This document shows positions 32,681-44,324 of a DNA stretch of 64,000 bases, piece after piece. The notes under the pieces are model-generated. The model saw only the letters and a program-made list of their open reading frames with translations. It was not told the DNA's origin and did no database searches. Positions within the stretch are counted from its first letter, which is position 1. The number at the start of each line of letters is the position of its first letter. Both the position numbers and the translations under genes were made by a program. This DNA is from Tricholomella constricta (lineage: Eukaryota; Basidiomycota; Agaricomycetes; Agaricales; Lyophyllaceae). Location of the stretch: the NCBI GenBank assembly GCA_013368375.1, contig JAACJP010000004.1:682001-746000 (forward strand), given 5' to 3'.

Positions 32681-35393
32681 ATGGCCAGAGCACTCCCAAG
32701 TAACAAGAGGGCTATCCAGCTCGCAATTTTCATCGCGTTCGGTTCGTCATTTGTTCTCATGTATTCCGCGTCAAGGCCTTACAATTCGTCGCAGGAGGTA
32801 CGCTAGAACTTTGTGGAACTCTCCATTTTCCTGTCAGTATCAAATCAGTTTTTGTTTGATCACGAAATTGACATATCATGACCAGGACCAACTTTTTAAC
32901 AAGGATTTCTGTTCGGATATGATATTGGAGTCATTTCAGTGAGTGCCACTCATATCTTTCAATCTCGAACAATACTGACGCACAAGCGCAGGGATGTCTG
33001 ATTATGCCGGACTTCATCAATCGCTTTGGGGAGATTGGGCCTGACGGAAAAATGTTCTTGTCGAGCTCAAGGCAATCAATAATCACGTCTCTTTTATCTG
33101 CGGGGTAAGTCTCCAGATCTCATTATCCAGATTTAAAGCTGAAGTAGTGTATCGCTAGGACCTTTGTGTGAGTGGTATTGTTTTTTTTTTAGCTCCAAGC
33201 TAGAGCTTACAAGCTCGCAGTGGAGCTCTGGGGCAGGCATTCACATCTGACCGCTTTGGACGACGCGGTTCTATTCTCATCTGGGCAGCCATCTTCACCA
33301 TTGGCGTCGCCATTCAAACTGGCACCGAGTATTCGGTTGTTCAGATTACAATTGGTCGCTTTGTTGCTGGGCTTGGTGTGGGTGCTTTGTCAGGTGACTT
33401 AGAGATCTTCAGCAGTTTAAGTGATGTCTAAGCCAAGTTTTTTCGCAGCTATCGTACCGTAAGCTTGAAGATGATTAAGCCTGAACAGCCACTCACATGG
33501 TAGCTACCTTCAAGGTTGTACAATGGCGAGACGGCGCCCAAAGCACTTAGAGGCACTCTATTGGTGCTCTATCAACTGCAAATCATTGTTGGGTATGTTA
33601 CTGTGATTGCTATATTTGTGTTTTTTTGGCTCAACTCGCGACGCTCTTCAGGTTGTTCTTAAGCTTTATCTTTGATCTCGCTACGCACCACCTCAAGAAT
33701 TCCGCATCATGGAGAATACCAGTTGGCCTTCAATTAGTTTGGGGTCTCATTCTTCTTTCCGGCATTTTCTTCCTACCGGAATCGCCGTACGTTTGTCATG
33801 AGCCAGCTGCTGATACATGCTGACCCCAGATTTAGCCGGCATTTATTAGGCACTGGCAAAGCTGCGGAAGCGCGCAAGGTTATTGCAGATTTGAACGGAG
33901 TACCTGAAGATGATGCGCTCGTCGATGATGCTCTCGAGGAACTGGAATTTGGTATCCGAGCGGAGAACGACGGCGGAAAGGCGACTTGGTTGGAGTGCTT
34001 CTCCACCAGAAACAACCTCTGGAAGCGTACAGGCAACGGTATGATGCTACAGTTCATTCAACAATTGAATGGACAGAACTTTTACTGTGAGCTTTCCCTT
34101 TGATACTTCATCTTGCACCTTGCTCACATTTTTGAACTCAGACTACTACGGCGACACATTCTTCCAGAGTGCAGGCACAGAGTAGGCTGGATTTCCTTTA
34201 GTTATTGTATTCCCGGTTGAACGCTTTCCAGGTTGTCACCATATGTTATTCAAACCATCCTTGGTGCAGTCTCCGTCGCTGGAACTATCCCTGCACTGGT
34301 GAGCCGTTTTCGTTCCGCACCATGTCTAATCAAAAGCCAGGTATTCACATTCACCTCCGTAGCGTTTGATTGAAACCTGGGGACGCCGCCGTGTTAGTGC
34401 AGTTGACTCGCTCTATGATGTCGTTACTTATGCATAGATGTCCAGTCCCTTCTCACTGGTGCCCTCCTGGAAGCGGCTTGTGCTATAATTGTACGTCCCA
34501 GATGTGGCTTATCAGCGTATGGTTATCTAATCCGCATTTTTTGACAGGCGGGGCTTGTCGGCCACTACACGCTCGCACCTGCAGGAACACCGAAAGCGGA
34601 GCTTACTGCGCGAAACAGACAAGGAGGTGTGTGGATTACAATCACCGAGAGGGAACATTGACTGACTTAACTATAGGCGACACGCTCATTGCATTCGCGG
34701 TGCTACATGTGTTCTCGTTCTCCGTATTTTGGGGCCCTACTCCGTAAGTCCCTTGAATTGTAAACGTTGAAACACAGCTCTTACCCACGAGTGTAGCTGG
34801 GTGTATCTAGGTAAGGGACTCGTCTGATGGCAGGCGAAGCATTTCACTGACCCTTCCGTCCATTCAGGTGAATCATTCCCCCTTCGCGTACGCCCAAAAA
34901 GCATTGCACTCGGAAGTGCAACGAACTGGTGATTCTTCTTCATCAAATCAGGTGACTACGGTAATCGAGCGCTCTTTCCAGGCTCTGGAACTTTTTGCTC
35001 TCGTTCTTCGCCCCCAGAATCGCTGAAGAGTACGTGCATATCTCCTACGTTTGCCGGTTTACAACTAAAGGTTGTTCATAGTATCGGGCCTCTCATCCTC
35101 CTTGTCTTCTTTGGCATGCTACTCTTCGGTTATGTCTACGTCTATTTGTTCATTCCCGAGACCAAAGGACTCAGTTTGGAGGAGGTACGAACCCAAAAGT
35201 GTTTGCCTTAACGCACAGTTGACAGAAGTTTGTCTAGGTCGACGAATTATATCGCTCAGGCGTTAAGCCCTGGAACTCAGCTAACTGGAAACCACACTTG
35301 ATCGATCAGCTCCACAAAGAAAAGCCTGCCGACGCAGAAATCCGCGGCAGCGCTGAAAAGCAAAGCGCGGAACAACCGGAAACCAATGTATAA
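32681..35393 (+). CDS. MFS sugar transporter
   Basis: Twenty exons: 32681-32741, 32904-32938, 32992-33104, 33159-33167, 33221-33393, 33449-33458, 33515-33592, 33652-33786, 33836-34086, 34142-34181, 34232-34298, 34363-34392, 34446-34490, 34548-34626, 34677-34743, 34797-34810, 34868-34928, 34982-35029, 35082-35184, 35238-35393. They sum to 1575 nt, 524 residues. Sugar-porter signatures are clear: FLFGYDIGVISG in helix 1, DRFGRRG after helix 2, GRFVAGLGVGALS, FLPESPRHL after helix 6, QQLNGQNFYYYYG in helix 7, ETWGRRR, and PETKGLSLEEVDELY at the C-terminus. It should be a plasma membrane proton symporter for hexoses or pentoses; the neighbouring GH51 gene makes arabinose or xylose attractive but unproven. 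The first intron (162 nt) and the exon 12/13 junction are the least certain parts. Confidence 0.87.
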
Positions 35394-35451
35394 ATGATAC
35401 ACGACATTTCAATGATAAATTCACGCTCTCCACGATATCAATGCCTCCACT

Positions 35452-38447
35452 TTACATAGCCAAATTGACTGTTGCTGAACCCGAAGTGAAAGGGACCACG
35501 AAAGCCCCAGCCTCTACGGCCAATGATGTCGTCGGTTTCAAGAGAGTTATTCCGGACAAGATGGCCTTCTGCTGAACTATCAAACGGCCTTGAGGCGCAC
35601 TTGCAGCACCAGTCACGCCGTCAGGTACAGCGGTAATGGTGATGGAGACTGTCCGAGCTGAAGGATCGTAAGTTACGGTCGAAAAGGCGCCCGCATTTAG
35701 GGTGAGGAGTGCACCAAGAGGCGCAACGTAAACGCGACGGCGGACAGGGTCACGGACTTGCACCTGGACGGTGGGCGACGTCGAAAGAACATTCCCTCCA
35801 AGCGCCTGCCAGCCGAAATCAGGGTGGTTGACGATGTAAGTTCCTATTCCCATCGTATGTCCTGAGAAATTGGGGCCGTAGTCTCCAGAATATCCGTCCC
35901 ATTTGAGGGTATCTGGGAAAGAATGGAATGATGCGGATGCGAAGCCAGCTTGGTCGATATTGGACAGCGGGCCGCTCAGACCACCGTATGCGAGACGAAG
36001 GAGATAATGATCGGTCGGAGAAGTCTCGAATTCCGAGATCAAAGGCAAAGCGTTCAAGCCACTGCCGTAATGATGGATCTGGCGTTCAATCCGTTGGAGC
36101 TTCCCGCCGTAAATGTTGTCCCTATCAATCGGGATAAAATCAGAAGACAGGATTGCAGAATATCGGAGAAACCTTACCAGTAACGTCGGGCATTCCCATT
36201 GTATCCCCAGTGAGGGATCAGAGGCTGATATGCGAGGATTGAATTGAGGGCGTTAGTGGCGGTGGTTTTGTCGTTGAAATACTTGGCCCAGGCATATACA
36301 CCTTCCTGGCCAGTTGAATCCCACGCCATCTCGGACCCAAATCTGTGGGAGGGCTAAGTTATCAGGGAAAGGAGGGCACGAAACATGACCTACGGGTATC
36401 GCTGATTAGCCCAGATGGCCTCTCGAGCCTTCATCCTGCTTTCGATCAGATTTGCGTTCGTAGTCAATCCCTCGCGCTTGAGATCATCGAGCAGTAAGCG
36501 GATCACAGTTTCGCCCATGAGGCCGACATTCGCAAAGCCGACCCTGCCATTGGTCAAAGTGGACACTGTTAAGACGGCCTGATTGATGTACCACTGCCAG
36601 GTTTGGGCTTTCACAAGGGAAGGGTAATTGCGAGCGACGCGATATAACGCCCAGTACGCGGCGGCGACATGAGCATAATCGTAACCACGGTCAGTGGCGA
36701 AGGATGAAGCCTTGTTCCAAGACCACCAGTTACCCCAGTTGATAGAGCTCGGATAGGGATAAGAGGGCAAAATGGATGGTTGGTAATAGTAAACGGACTG
36801 GCTTGAGATATCAGGGGCGCTGTCAATCAGTGAGGAAGTCGCTCCTGACCTTTTTCACAGTTCCTAAGATCAGCAAAGCTACGAGTCAGTGACGAGCACA
36901 AAAAGGCGAGATCGAGACGATGTATCTCACCGTCACTATTCTGGATCGAACCCCACAAGACCTTCGTCATAAATTGTTCCAACTTCGCGACCTCGGCAGC
37001 ATTAGGTTGGGCATATTGCTTCATCGTCGCCGCAAGCCAAGACCCTGCACCAGCCTCGTCGCTTAAGCCAGGAATCCATGCCCTTGGGTCATCCTTTACC
37101 ACCGCGTTCACCTCACGGTCGTAACTGATCACGGAGGGAGACCTCGCGAAAGGGTCGGTGGTCGAATTGAACCATTGCGAAGTGGTCAGGAAATTCCCCA
37201 AATCACCTACGACTTGCGTAGCACCTTTGGTCACGTAATAGTGGACGGTTTGCAAAGAACCATCTGAGTATGTGATTGACAGGCGAGCGCGACCCCAAGT
37301 GTGGGCAGTGATAGAGTACCCCACCCAACCAGGGGACTTCGCGTCGGAGTTGGTCGTCCATGTCAGTGCACCAGCAGGACTGACAGAGATGGACTGGACC
37401 GCTGACGAATAGCTCAAAAACAGTTTGCCGACCTGGTCTGTGGGAAGGATATATCCAGGTAGTCCGACTGCAACGGGACGGTTGGCGCTTCGTAATGTGC
37501 TTTCGATCTCGCGAATGGAAGGGGAAAGAAGGAACTGGACGCCGTACGTGCGAGTCTGGCCAGCCTGAAGGGTGACGGACGTCGCGGCATTCCATGGCGT
37601 GACCTTGGACCAATCGTTCTGTGCATACGCCAATGTGTGAAACTGCCATTCGTATAGGCCCTCGAATGTTTGTGATTGGTAGAAAGGCGCAGAAGAGGTA
37701 GATTCTGTAAGGAATCTCCATCCCTCGAGAGGCGATTTGCCAACGGGAAGGACTACCAGTGGTCGAAGGGTTCCAAGAAGCGGCGTCACTTGGACATAGC
37801 CTGCATCTTGACCGGGGTATGGGTCGAACAAACTACATCCTTCATTCGTCTGTGCTGCAGTCCGACCGGTAAAGATCTGCGAAAAATATTAGGAACTAGG
37901 AAAATGTAATCTTCAGGAGAAATGTGGCGACACGTACGTTGTTGAACTCGAGTGGAATTCCAAGTGCACCAATTTCGACGGCTGTGGTCTGCGAATTTTT
38001 GACATCGAATAAGAGCTGAAGGACGTTGTTCTGAAGAACCCAGCGACGCGTAATGCTAAGCAAGGATGTTGACGGGAGCGTAGGGGCAAGGTTCGCCGCT
38101 GCAAGCGTCGTCCCGGAAACCGCAAGCGAGGTTACAGGGTGTCGAGAAGTGGAAGAATCGCCATTGAGCCATGCTGTAGAGCCGACCTTGCGGGCTCGGA
38201 ATGTTATATCGCCCAGATGATATTGCCCATTGTTTTGCCGCTGAGTCATTTTGTCGGCTGGTATAAAGTCAAAGGATGACCCAGCTGGTTTGAGGGAGTA
38301 AAGAGTCTGCGAATCCTTGACAAGTTGAACTGAGAAGCTAGGTGTAGTGAACGATAGAAATCCATTCGGCAATCCAAGTTGAGCCGATACAAGTTGTGTT
38401 GCGCATAGTAGACCAGATACCCAAGCTAGGCGAGATTTGAGCCGCAT
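35452..38447 (-). CDS. Secreted DUF5695-type protein, putative glycoside hydrolase
   Basis: Five exons on the minus strand (38447-37938, 37876-36931, 36844-36394, 36342-36178, 36121-35452) sum to 2742 nt, 913 residues. Residues 1-22 are a classical signal peptide (basic MRLKSR, then a hydrophobic core ending VSAQ). The middle is beta-rich (YHLGDITFRARKVG.., IPLEFNN), then comes a helical part around SINWGNWWSWNKASSFATDR and AAYWALYRVARNYPS that looks like an alpha/alpha barrel. The tail has ERQIHHYGSGLNALP, SFHSFPDTLKWDGYSGDYGP, NHPDFGWQALGGN and a final beta domain. This order and the HHYGSGLN/GDYGP motifs fit my memory of the DUF5695 family found in fungi and bacteria. Substrate and catalytic residues are not established. 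It converges on the sugar transporter with 58 bp between stops, in a carbohydrate neighbourhood. Confidence 0.7.
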
Positions 38448-39359
38448 GCTGGATTGAAGTCACCGTTCGTGAGGATCGGGTGCGATACACGAGAAGCTCG
38501 TCAAGAAGTTATAAGTGAAGGGAGCTGTGGATCCGGGCGGTGCATGGCTTCCAACTTCTACAAATACCACTTAGGTTCTATGGCTCCCATGACGCTTATC
38601 ATGCGTCTCCGGTCCGCTATGTCTGCCAGAAGTAAACATGACCTGTCATGGCCCGTTAGCACTGATTGAAGAAGGAACCAAAATTTACACGAGACATACC
38701 ATGGGTTCATTGTAGATCAGCTCGTAGAACTTGCAGTCGAATGATCGGACCAAGGTGCAGGGATAGGAGATGAAAACATGCTGGAACGCATGCTTTAAAA
38801 TGCTCTATAATGAACGGACAAAGCGCTGTAGAAGCTTCGCTTACCCTCATAAGAAAATGTGCGTGAAGAGCAAACAAATCATGATCTAATCTGATCAGCA
38901 TTCGGTGAATGCCGTTCGCGAAAGTTGGCGACGCTCGAGGCTGACTCGGAATTCTCAGCTCTTCCTCAGATGGACTTTTTGTCTGCTGTTAACAATGATG
39001 TCGTCTACCATTCCCGCCAAGGTATCAGTAACCCAGAACATATCGATGTCTCGCTGGAACCTCCCCTACAGTTACGCATTGCCAAGGAAGGACGCGACAT
39101 CGAAGTCGAAGCCCTGCTTCAACAGATGCCAGTCGCATCATACGCCTCATCGTTTCACGCGTCATATGGATTTTGAACGGCCTATGACTGTTTTTCGGCT
39201 TCCTGGATGTTAATTCTTCCGAACCGCTAGGTTTACAAGTCGAGAAGCACTCGACCAGCGTTGTCGGCCCGCCGCAGAAACTGTGTCAGAGCGGCCCGTC
39301 GCATCTGCTGGTGCGGATAAAAAGAATTAAGGATTCAATCAACACTACATTTTCACATC
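38448..39359. other. Divergent promoter region, no gene seen
   Basis: About 910 bp between the DUF5695 gene (minus) and the GH51 gene (plus), so it should hold both promoters. One open frame (about 38925-39176) lacks an ATG and a recognisable domain. Confidence 0.5.
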
Positions 39360-42300
39360 ATGCGTTCTTTTCTCAAACTGAGCTCGGTGCTCGTCATCTG
39401 CCTGCTTCCTGATGTCAAGAGCGCACTTGCCCCTCCGAATGCACTCAACTTGCGTCTTACGGCGGATTTGTCCCATGCTATTCCCTCAACTCTATATGGA
39501 TATATGTGGGAGGTATGCGATCTCGCTAGCTGATCCATTCCCATCTTATACCTGTGACCGGGTAGGATATCAACCATAGGTCTGTACGCCCTAGATTTGC
39601 CGATGACTTGCAGATTGACTCCTTTCCTTGTAGTGGAGACGGAGGTTTGTATGGTGCGTTGTTTCCTATGTTAGATTTTCGGCTATTCCTTCCTAATCGT
39701 TACTCCGCAGCTGAGCTGCTCCAAAATCGAGCCTTCCAAGCAGTTATTCCTGGAACTCAAAATGCGTACGTTCCGTCTCAATACGTCCATATCATCGTTT
39801 GATCACATTTCTCAGCTTGAACTCCTGGCAACCATACAATGGGGCCTTCCTCTCCGTGACGTCTAAAACTGACGGCGTCTCAGCTGCGCTACCAAACAGC
39901 TTGGAAGTTCGGATACCCAAGGTCGTCACCGGCCCCATCGGTTTTGAAAACACTGGATTCTGGGGTAATAATTTGAGTTACTTATTCAGTTGACACTGTA
40001 TCTCACTCGAAAGCAAGGCATCAAGGTTCAGGAAGGCTGGACTTATAAAGGATCTTTCTATGCCAAGTCTTCAACCTCTATTGGAAAGATTACGGTATCT
40101 TTGAAATCTACACGGGGGGCCGTGTTCGCATCGAAATCAGTCGAAGGAGTCACAACGGATTGGAAAAAGTTCACATTTGAGTTTCGGCCTTCAAAGTCGG
40201 CGCCAAACGACGAGAATGTGTTCAGTGTCGTCCTCGACGGAAAAGCTGCCGCTGGGAAGACCATTCATTTCGGGATGTTCTCATTATTCCCACCGACTTT
40301 CAGAGGGCGGGAAAATGGTATGCGCATTGATTTGGCAGAGGCACTGGCTGGCACAAGGCCTTCGCTGTGGAGATTCCCAGGAGGTAACAATTTGGAGGTA
40401 CATCGAGATTCAACATGTTCTTCATTGTGCTCAATTTTGTTTATTAGGGTCACAGCATTGACGCACGTTGGAAATGGAACGAGACTGTCGGGCGGTAAGC
40501 TTGCAGTTTTTATATAATGGAGCGATCATAATTGCGAATGTACCCAGCCTCGAGGATCGGCCTGGCCGTGTAGGCGACTGGGGTGTGTCTTCCATAATCT
40601 TCCTTTGCCATATAGCTCATGATTGTCCATACATAGGATACTCGAACACTGACGGACTCGTAAGTATAATCAAAAATCAATTTTTGCATGTCATTAAATC
40701 AACGCAGGGGCTTCTTGAATACCTCAATTGGGCAGAAGACTTAGAGGCTGTGAGTAGCTCCTTGACGATTTGCTGTCTCGTGCATTATGAATATCGCATT
40801 TTAGGAACCAATTCTCGGTCAGTTCTGACACTTAAAGGATCGAATCACGACCCTTCACTTGTATGCAGGGATCTGGGCCGGAATTTCGATCGCAAACTAT
40901 TCCGACTTCGCCACGTGGCCCGTGGTCCCTGAGCAAGACTTGCAGCCCTATATCGATGATGCTCTTGAAGAGATCGAATTCGTCATTGGAGACGCTAAAA
41001 CCACCAAAGGTGGGAAATGGCGAGCGAGCTTGGGTCGTACGGAACCGTATAACCTCAGGCTGATTGAAATGTGCGAATTTCCTCAATTTTCATTGAGACA
41101 TGTGTGTCAATGATGCCACAGAGGAAATGAAGATCAGGTGGACCTTTTTCGTGCTGTGTTATCATAACAAGGATTTTGACCAACGATGGAAGTTTCAACC
41201 GGCTTCGTATGCCGCGTATCGCTGGAAAGCCTTTGTAGATGCCATTGGCGCAAAATACCCTCATTTGGAGTGCATTGCCACTACTTTGCCGTCTACAGCC
41301 CTTGACCCCCCGTATAAGAAAAGTAAGGCGACGGTCTTATCGTTGCATTTTCCGTACTTATCCAATTCAATTTCAGTCGATTTTCACATGTATAATTCGC
41401 CATCGTGGTTTACGAGCAACGCATTCTTGTTTGATGATTACCCAAGGAACGGCACCTTGTACTTTGTCGGTAAGAAATCCGCATATTTCATACCAGACAA
41501 GCCTATCTGAATGGATGTGATACAGGAGAGTATGCTGGTGCGCTCACATCATAAAGCTTTCGTTGGACTGCCTATGTTTATCAGATAATCAGTGACCTCT
41601 ACGAATGACAAGAATGCTTTGGGCGACATCCCCAGCGGACGATTAGCATATCCGACTCTTCAGGGTGCAGCTGCGGAAGCGGCATTCATTACGGGTCTGG
41701 AAAGAAACTCGGATGTAGTTTTCGCTTCAGCTTGTCAGTGTTCATCTCGTTTGGCGCAATTTTTGGCATTTCTAATCTTCAATCATCATTCGAGTATAGA
41801 TGCGCCAAGGTCAGTTTGTGATCGATGGAAACATGATCGATATGCTCATCTCCTTTCTGTCTATTCTGCCTAGCTTTCAGCATATCAGAAACTATCAATG
41901 GACACCTGACATCATAACGTATGACGCAAGTCATATAGTCAAGTCTACTTCGTACTATGTGCAAGAAGTCAGTCTCCTTTCGGCATTGGCTTACTATCTC
42001 GTGATTTTGAGCACCTGTCTATCTAGATGTTTAGTGTGAATCGTGGAACTCATGTTCTGAAGACCTCGCCCACATCGACTGCGGATTCAGCACCCTTGTT
42101 CTGGGTTGCGAGTTATCACAACGATACAAACGTTGTCTTCTTAAAGGTGCGATATACTGTTCGGTCATAGATTATCCTTGACATAAACTGTACGACAGGT
42201 GTCCAACACTGGTACTAGCGACCTCGTAGCGAATATCTTTTTAGACTTCCCAATCACCGGATTCGGCACTGCCACCTCGATCAGCTCTCCGAGCCTCAGC

Positions 42301-42465
42301 CCCATTTCCGGGATTTTCAACGTGTCGAACACCATCGAGGAGCCTGAATTGATTATTCCTGTTGCCTCCAGTTTTGCCATCCCTCACCCAGACAGGTTCA
42401 ACTACACGTTCCCCGCGACAAGTGTGACCGTTATCACCTTACAGACTTCCAATCTGGGCGTCTAG
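39360..42465 (+). CDS. GH51 alpha-L-arabinofuranosidase, secreted
   Basis: Twenty-one exons (39360-39512, 39566-39579, 39634-39653, 39711-39765, 39816-39964, 40018-40397, 40448-40494, 40548-40582, 40637-40659, 40708-40749, 40805-40817, 40869-41070, 41122-41137, 41172-41322, 41377-41469, 41526-41537, 41593-41733, 41800-41809, 41874-41967, 42027-42146, 42199-42465) sum to 2037 nt, 678 residues. The enzyme removes terminal arabinofuranosyl side chains from arabinan and arabinoxylan. A signal peptide covers about residues 1-22. Family motifs: DINHSGDGGLYAELLQNRAF, a carbohydrate-binding-like beta domain (about 85-215), WRFPGGNNLEGHS, LEDRPGRVGDWGYSNTDGLG, the acid/base Glu in IGNED (Glu381) and the nucleophile Glu in FVGEYA (Glu466), then HIRNYQWTPDIITYDAS. 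Both catalytic residues are intact. Several exons are only 10-16 nt but all phases agree. Confidence 0.9.
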
Positions 42466-42822
42466 CCATTCAATCGAAGTCATGATGGAGCCTCCAACCT
42501 TATCGTCAGCATGCGGCGGCTTGAATTTTTGAGCTTTTGGTTCTTTGGCGCGAAACTCGAAGCTATATGTGCATCTTATTTAGCACCCACGTGAAATATA
42601 CAAGAGCACACCGCATCTTGCTTTTAGACGAGTCTCGCTTCACGTCGGTTCCCTAAGAGCGCGAGAGGAACCACACAAATGGCGCAACGGAAAAAATGCG
42701 GAGTTGAGTAATGCCGGATTTCTATCCTGTAGTTGTTCAGCTGATACCAGCCACGGAACCTTGGACGGCGCTGGAAAATGCTTGTGCGGTCAGAATGGCC
42801 TAACCAAGTAGTAAACGAAGAG

Positions 42823-42830
42823 CATAAATA
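42823..42830 (+). promoter_or_regulatory. Possible TATA-like element of the esterase gene
   Basis: CATAAATA lies about 45 bp upstream of the ATG at 42875 (or 21 bp before an in-frame ATG at 42851, which is too close). This distance favours the ATG at 42875 as the start. Confidence 0.3.
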
Positions 42831-42874
42831 GCGGATAGCTGCAGACGAAAATGCACGATTCTTGGGACTTCAAG

Positions 42875-44140
42875 ATGCGCCTCTCTACGAGCTTCCTTCT
42901 TGCAGCATTTTCTCTTACTTCTGCAGCAGTACTAAGGCGAGAGACAACGACGCCAGATGTGCATCTGGCTGTGCAGCCCAGGTGCGGAAGCCTTTCGGGC
43001 GCAGTGGCAGACGTTAACGCTGGTCTGCGACCGCTGAACACCTACAAGACGATTGTATCGTTCGGGGTAAGTTGTAATTTAATACTATGCACATGCCTTA
43101 CTCACGTAAAATATCCTTAGGATGCCTATTCAGACGGTGGTGTCCAAGATGGATCTTCCTTGAAGCCTCCCGTTATGAATTATCCTGACCCTAAAGCTGG
43201 TGGGCGGATGAGCAATGGGCCCATCTGGGTCGAAAACCTCGCGAAGAGTGTAGGTGCTACCCTGAAAGACTACGCGGTATGTCATGATAGGGAAGGCTAG
43301 TTTGTACAGAAATTGACTTTGGAATGTAACAGGCTTCTGGGGCTGTCGTGGATTCTTCGCAGTATCCCGGCACAAATCTGGACAGGGTTAATGATTTCAG
43401 TGCTCAAGGTACATTTTGGAATGCGATGGATCTGAGCACCTGGTGACATCATTTCCCATCCAGCCAACCTCTTCATTGGACAGGGTGTTAAGTATGACCC
43501 TGATACGACATTGTACACTGTTTTCTTTGGTATCAAGTGGGTATCTCCGATACCATTGCTTCATATCTCTAAACTAAACGATTCGGTCAGCGATTTCGAA
43601 GAAGGCGGGGGTATGTATTTCAATTATCGCACGAACACTATGGACCTGATGTGAATAGACCTCAACATGGTCGCGCAGAACATTGCCTACCGTCTCGTCG
43701 TCCTCTCTTCTTCCCCTGCTTTCGCGCGCAACGTTCTCGTCGTCGATAACTACGGTCGTGGAACCAATACCTCTGCGGGAGAGGCTTTTAAACAACAAGT
43801 CTTCTCCGCACTAAAGTCCCTGCACACGCTTCTGGGAATGAACATAGGATATGTAGATTTGTCTATGTAACCTATGGAATGGAGTCCTGGGGTCGTCTCC
43901 AGGGTACCGGGCGTTCGGGTACACCAATCCGGGCGCGTGCGCTGTCAATAGCGAGACCAGTGTGGGCGCCTGCTCCGACCCTGATCACTCATTCTACTGG
44001 ATTCCAGGGTAAGAGATATACTACCTATTATTCATAGTAGATATAATTCTCACTGTTCAACTAGAACTCCATCGGCGGCCACCCATCGCCTTATGGCGGA
44101 TTACGTGAATCAGGTCCTGACGAAGTGCATATCTTCATGA
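42875..44140 (+). CDS. GDSL/CE16-like secreted esterase with apparent frameshift
   Basis: Exons 42875-43066, 43121-43276, 43333-43408, 43464-43536, 43591-43610, 43659 to about 44008 and 44065-44140. A signal peptide (MRLSTSFLLAAFSLTSAAVL) is followed by SGNH-hydrolase blocks: TIVSFGDAYSDGG, MSNGPIWVENLA, YTVFFGINDFEEGG, and a final block SDPDHSFYWIPGTPSAATHR with the catalytic His region. Two oddities: block I normally reads FGDSxSD, so the nucleophile Ser is Ala here; and in exon 6 the frame that reads ..MNIGYVD hits a stop at 43868-43870, whereas the next family-like segment (LWNGVLGSSPGYRAFGYTNP) continues in the +1 frame. No phase-compatible GT..AG intron explains the switch. It is therefore either a pseudogene, a catalytically dead relative or carries a one-base assembly error. 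Confidence 0.7.
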
Positions 44141-44324
44141 TTTGGGAGTGAGGCGTATCTTATGAGTGGCACATCATGTAACATTATTAGCGCACAACAT
44201 TTTTGAGAAAAATATTGGCAAGGTTCTGATCAAAACAGACGCGACTTGACAGATGAATCACGTTTAGTTATTGTCACATGTGACAAGACGCGTCGCTCCA
44301 CTCTCCACCAGTGCTCGCGTCCAG

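Noticed and set aside
38905..39213. Short open frames upstream of GH51
   Set aside because: Start codons are GTG or TTG, no domain, and the region lies between two divergent promoters.
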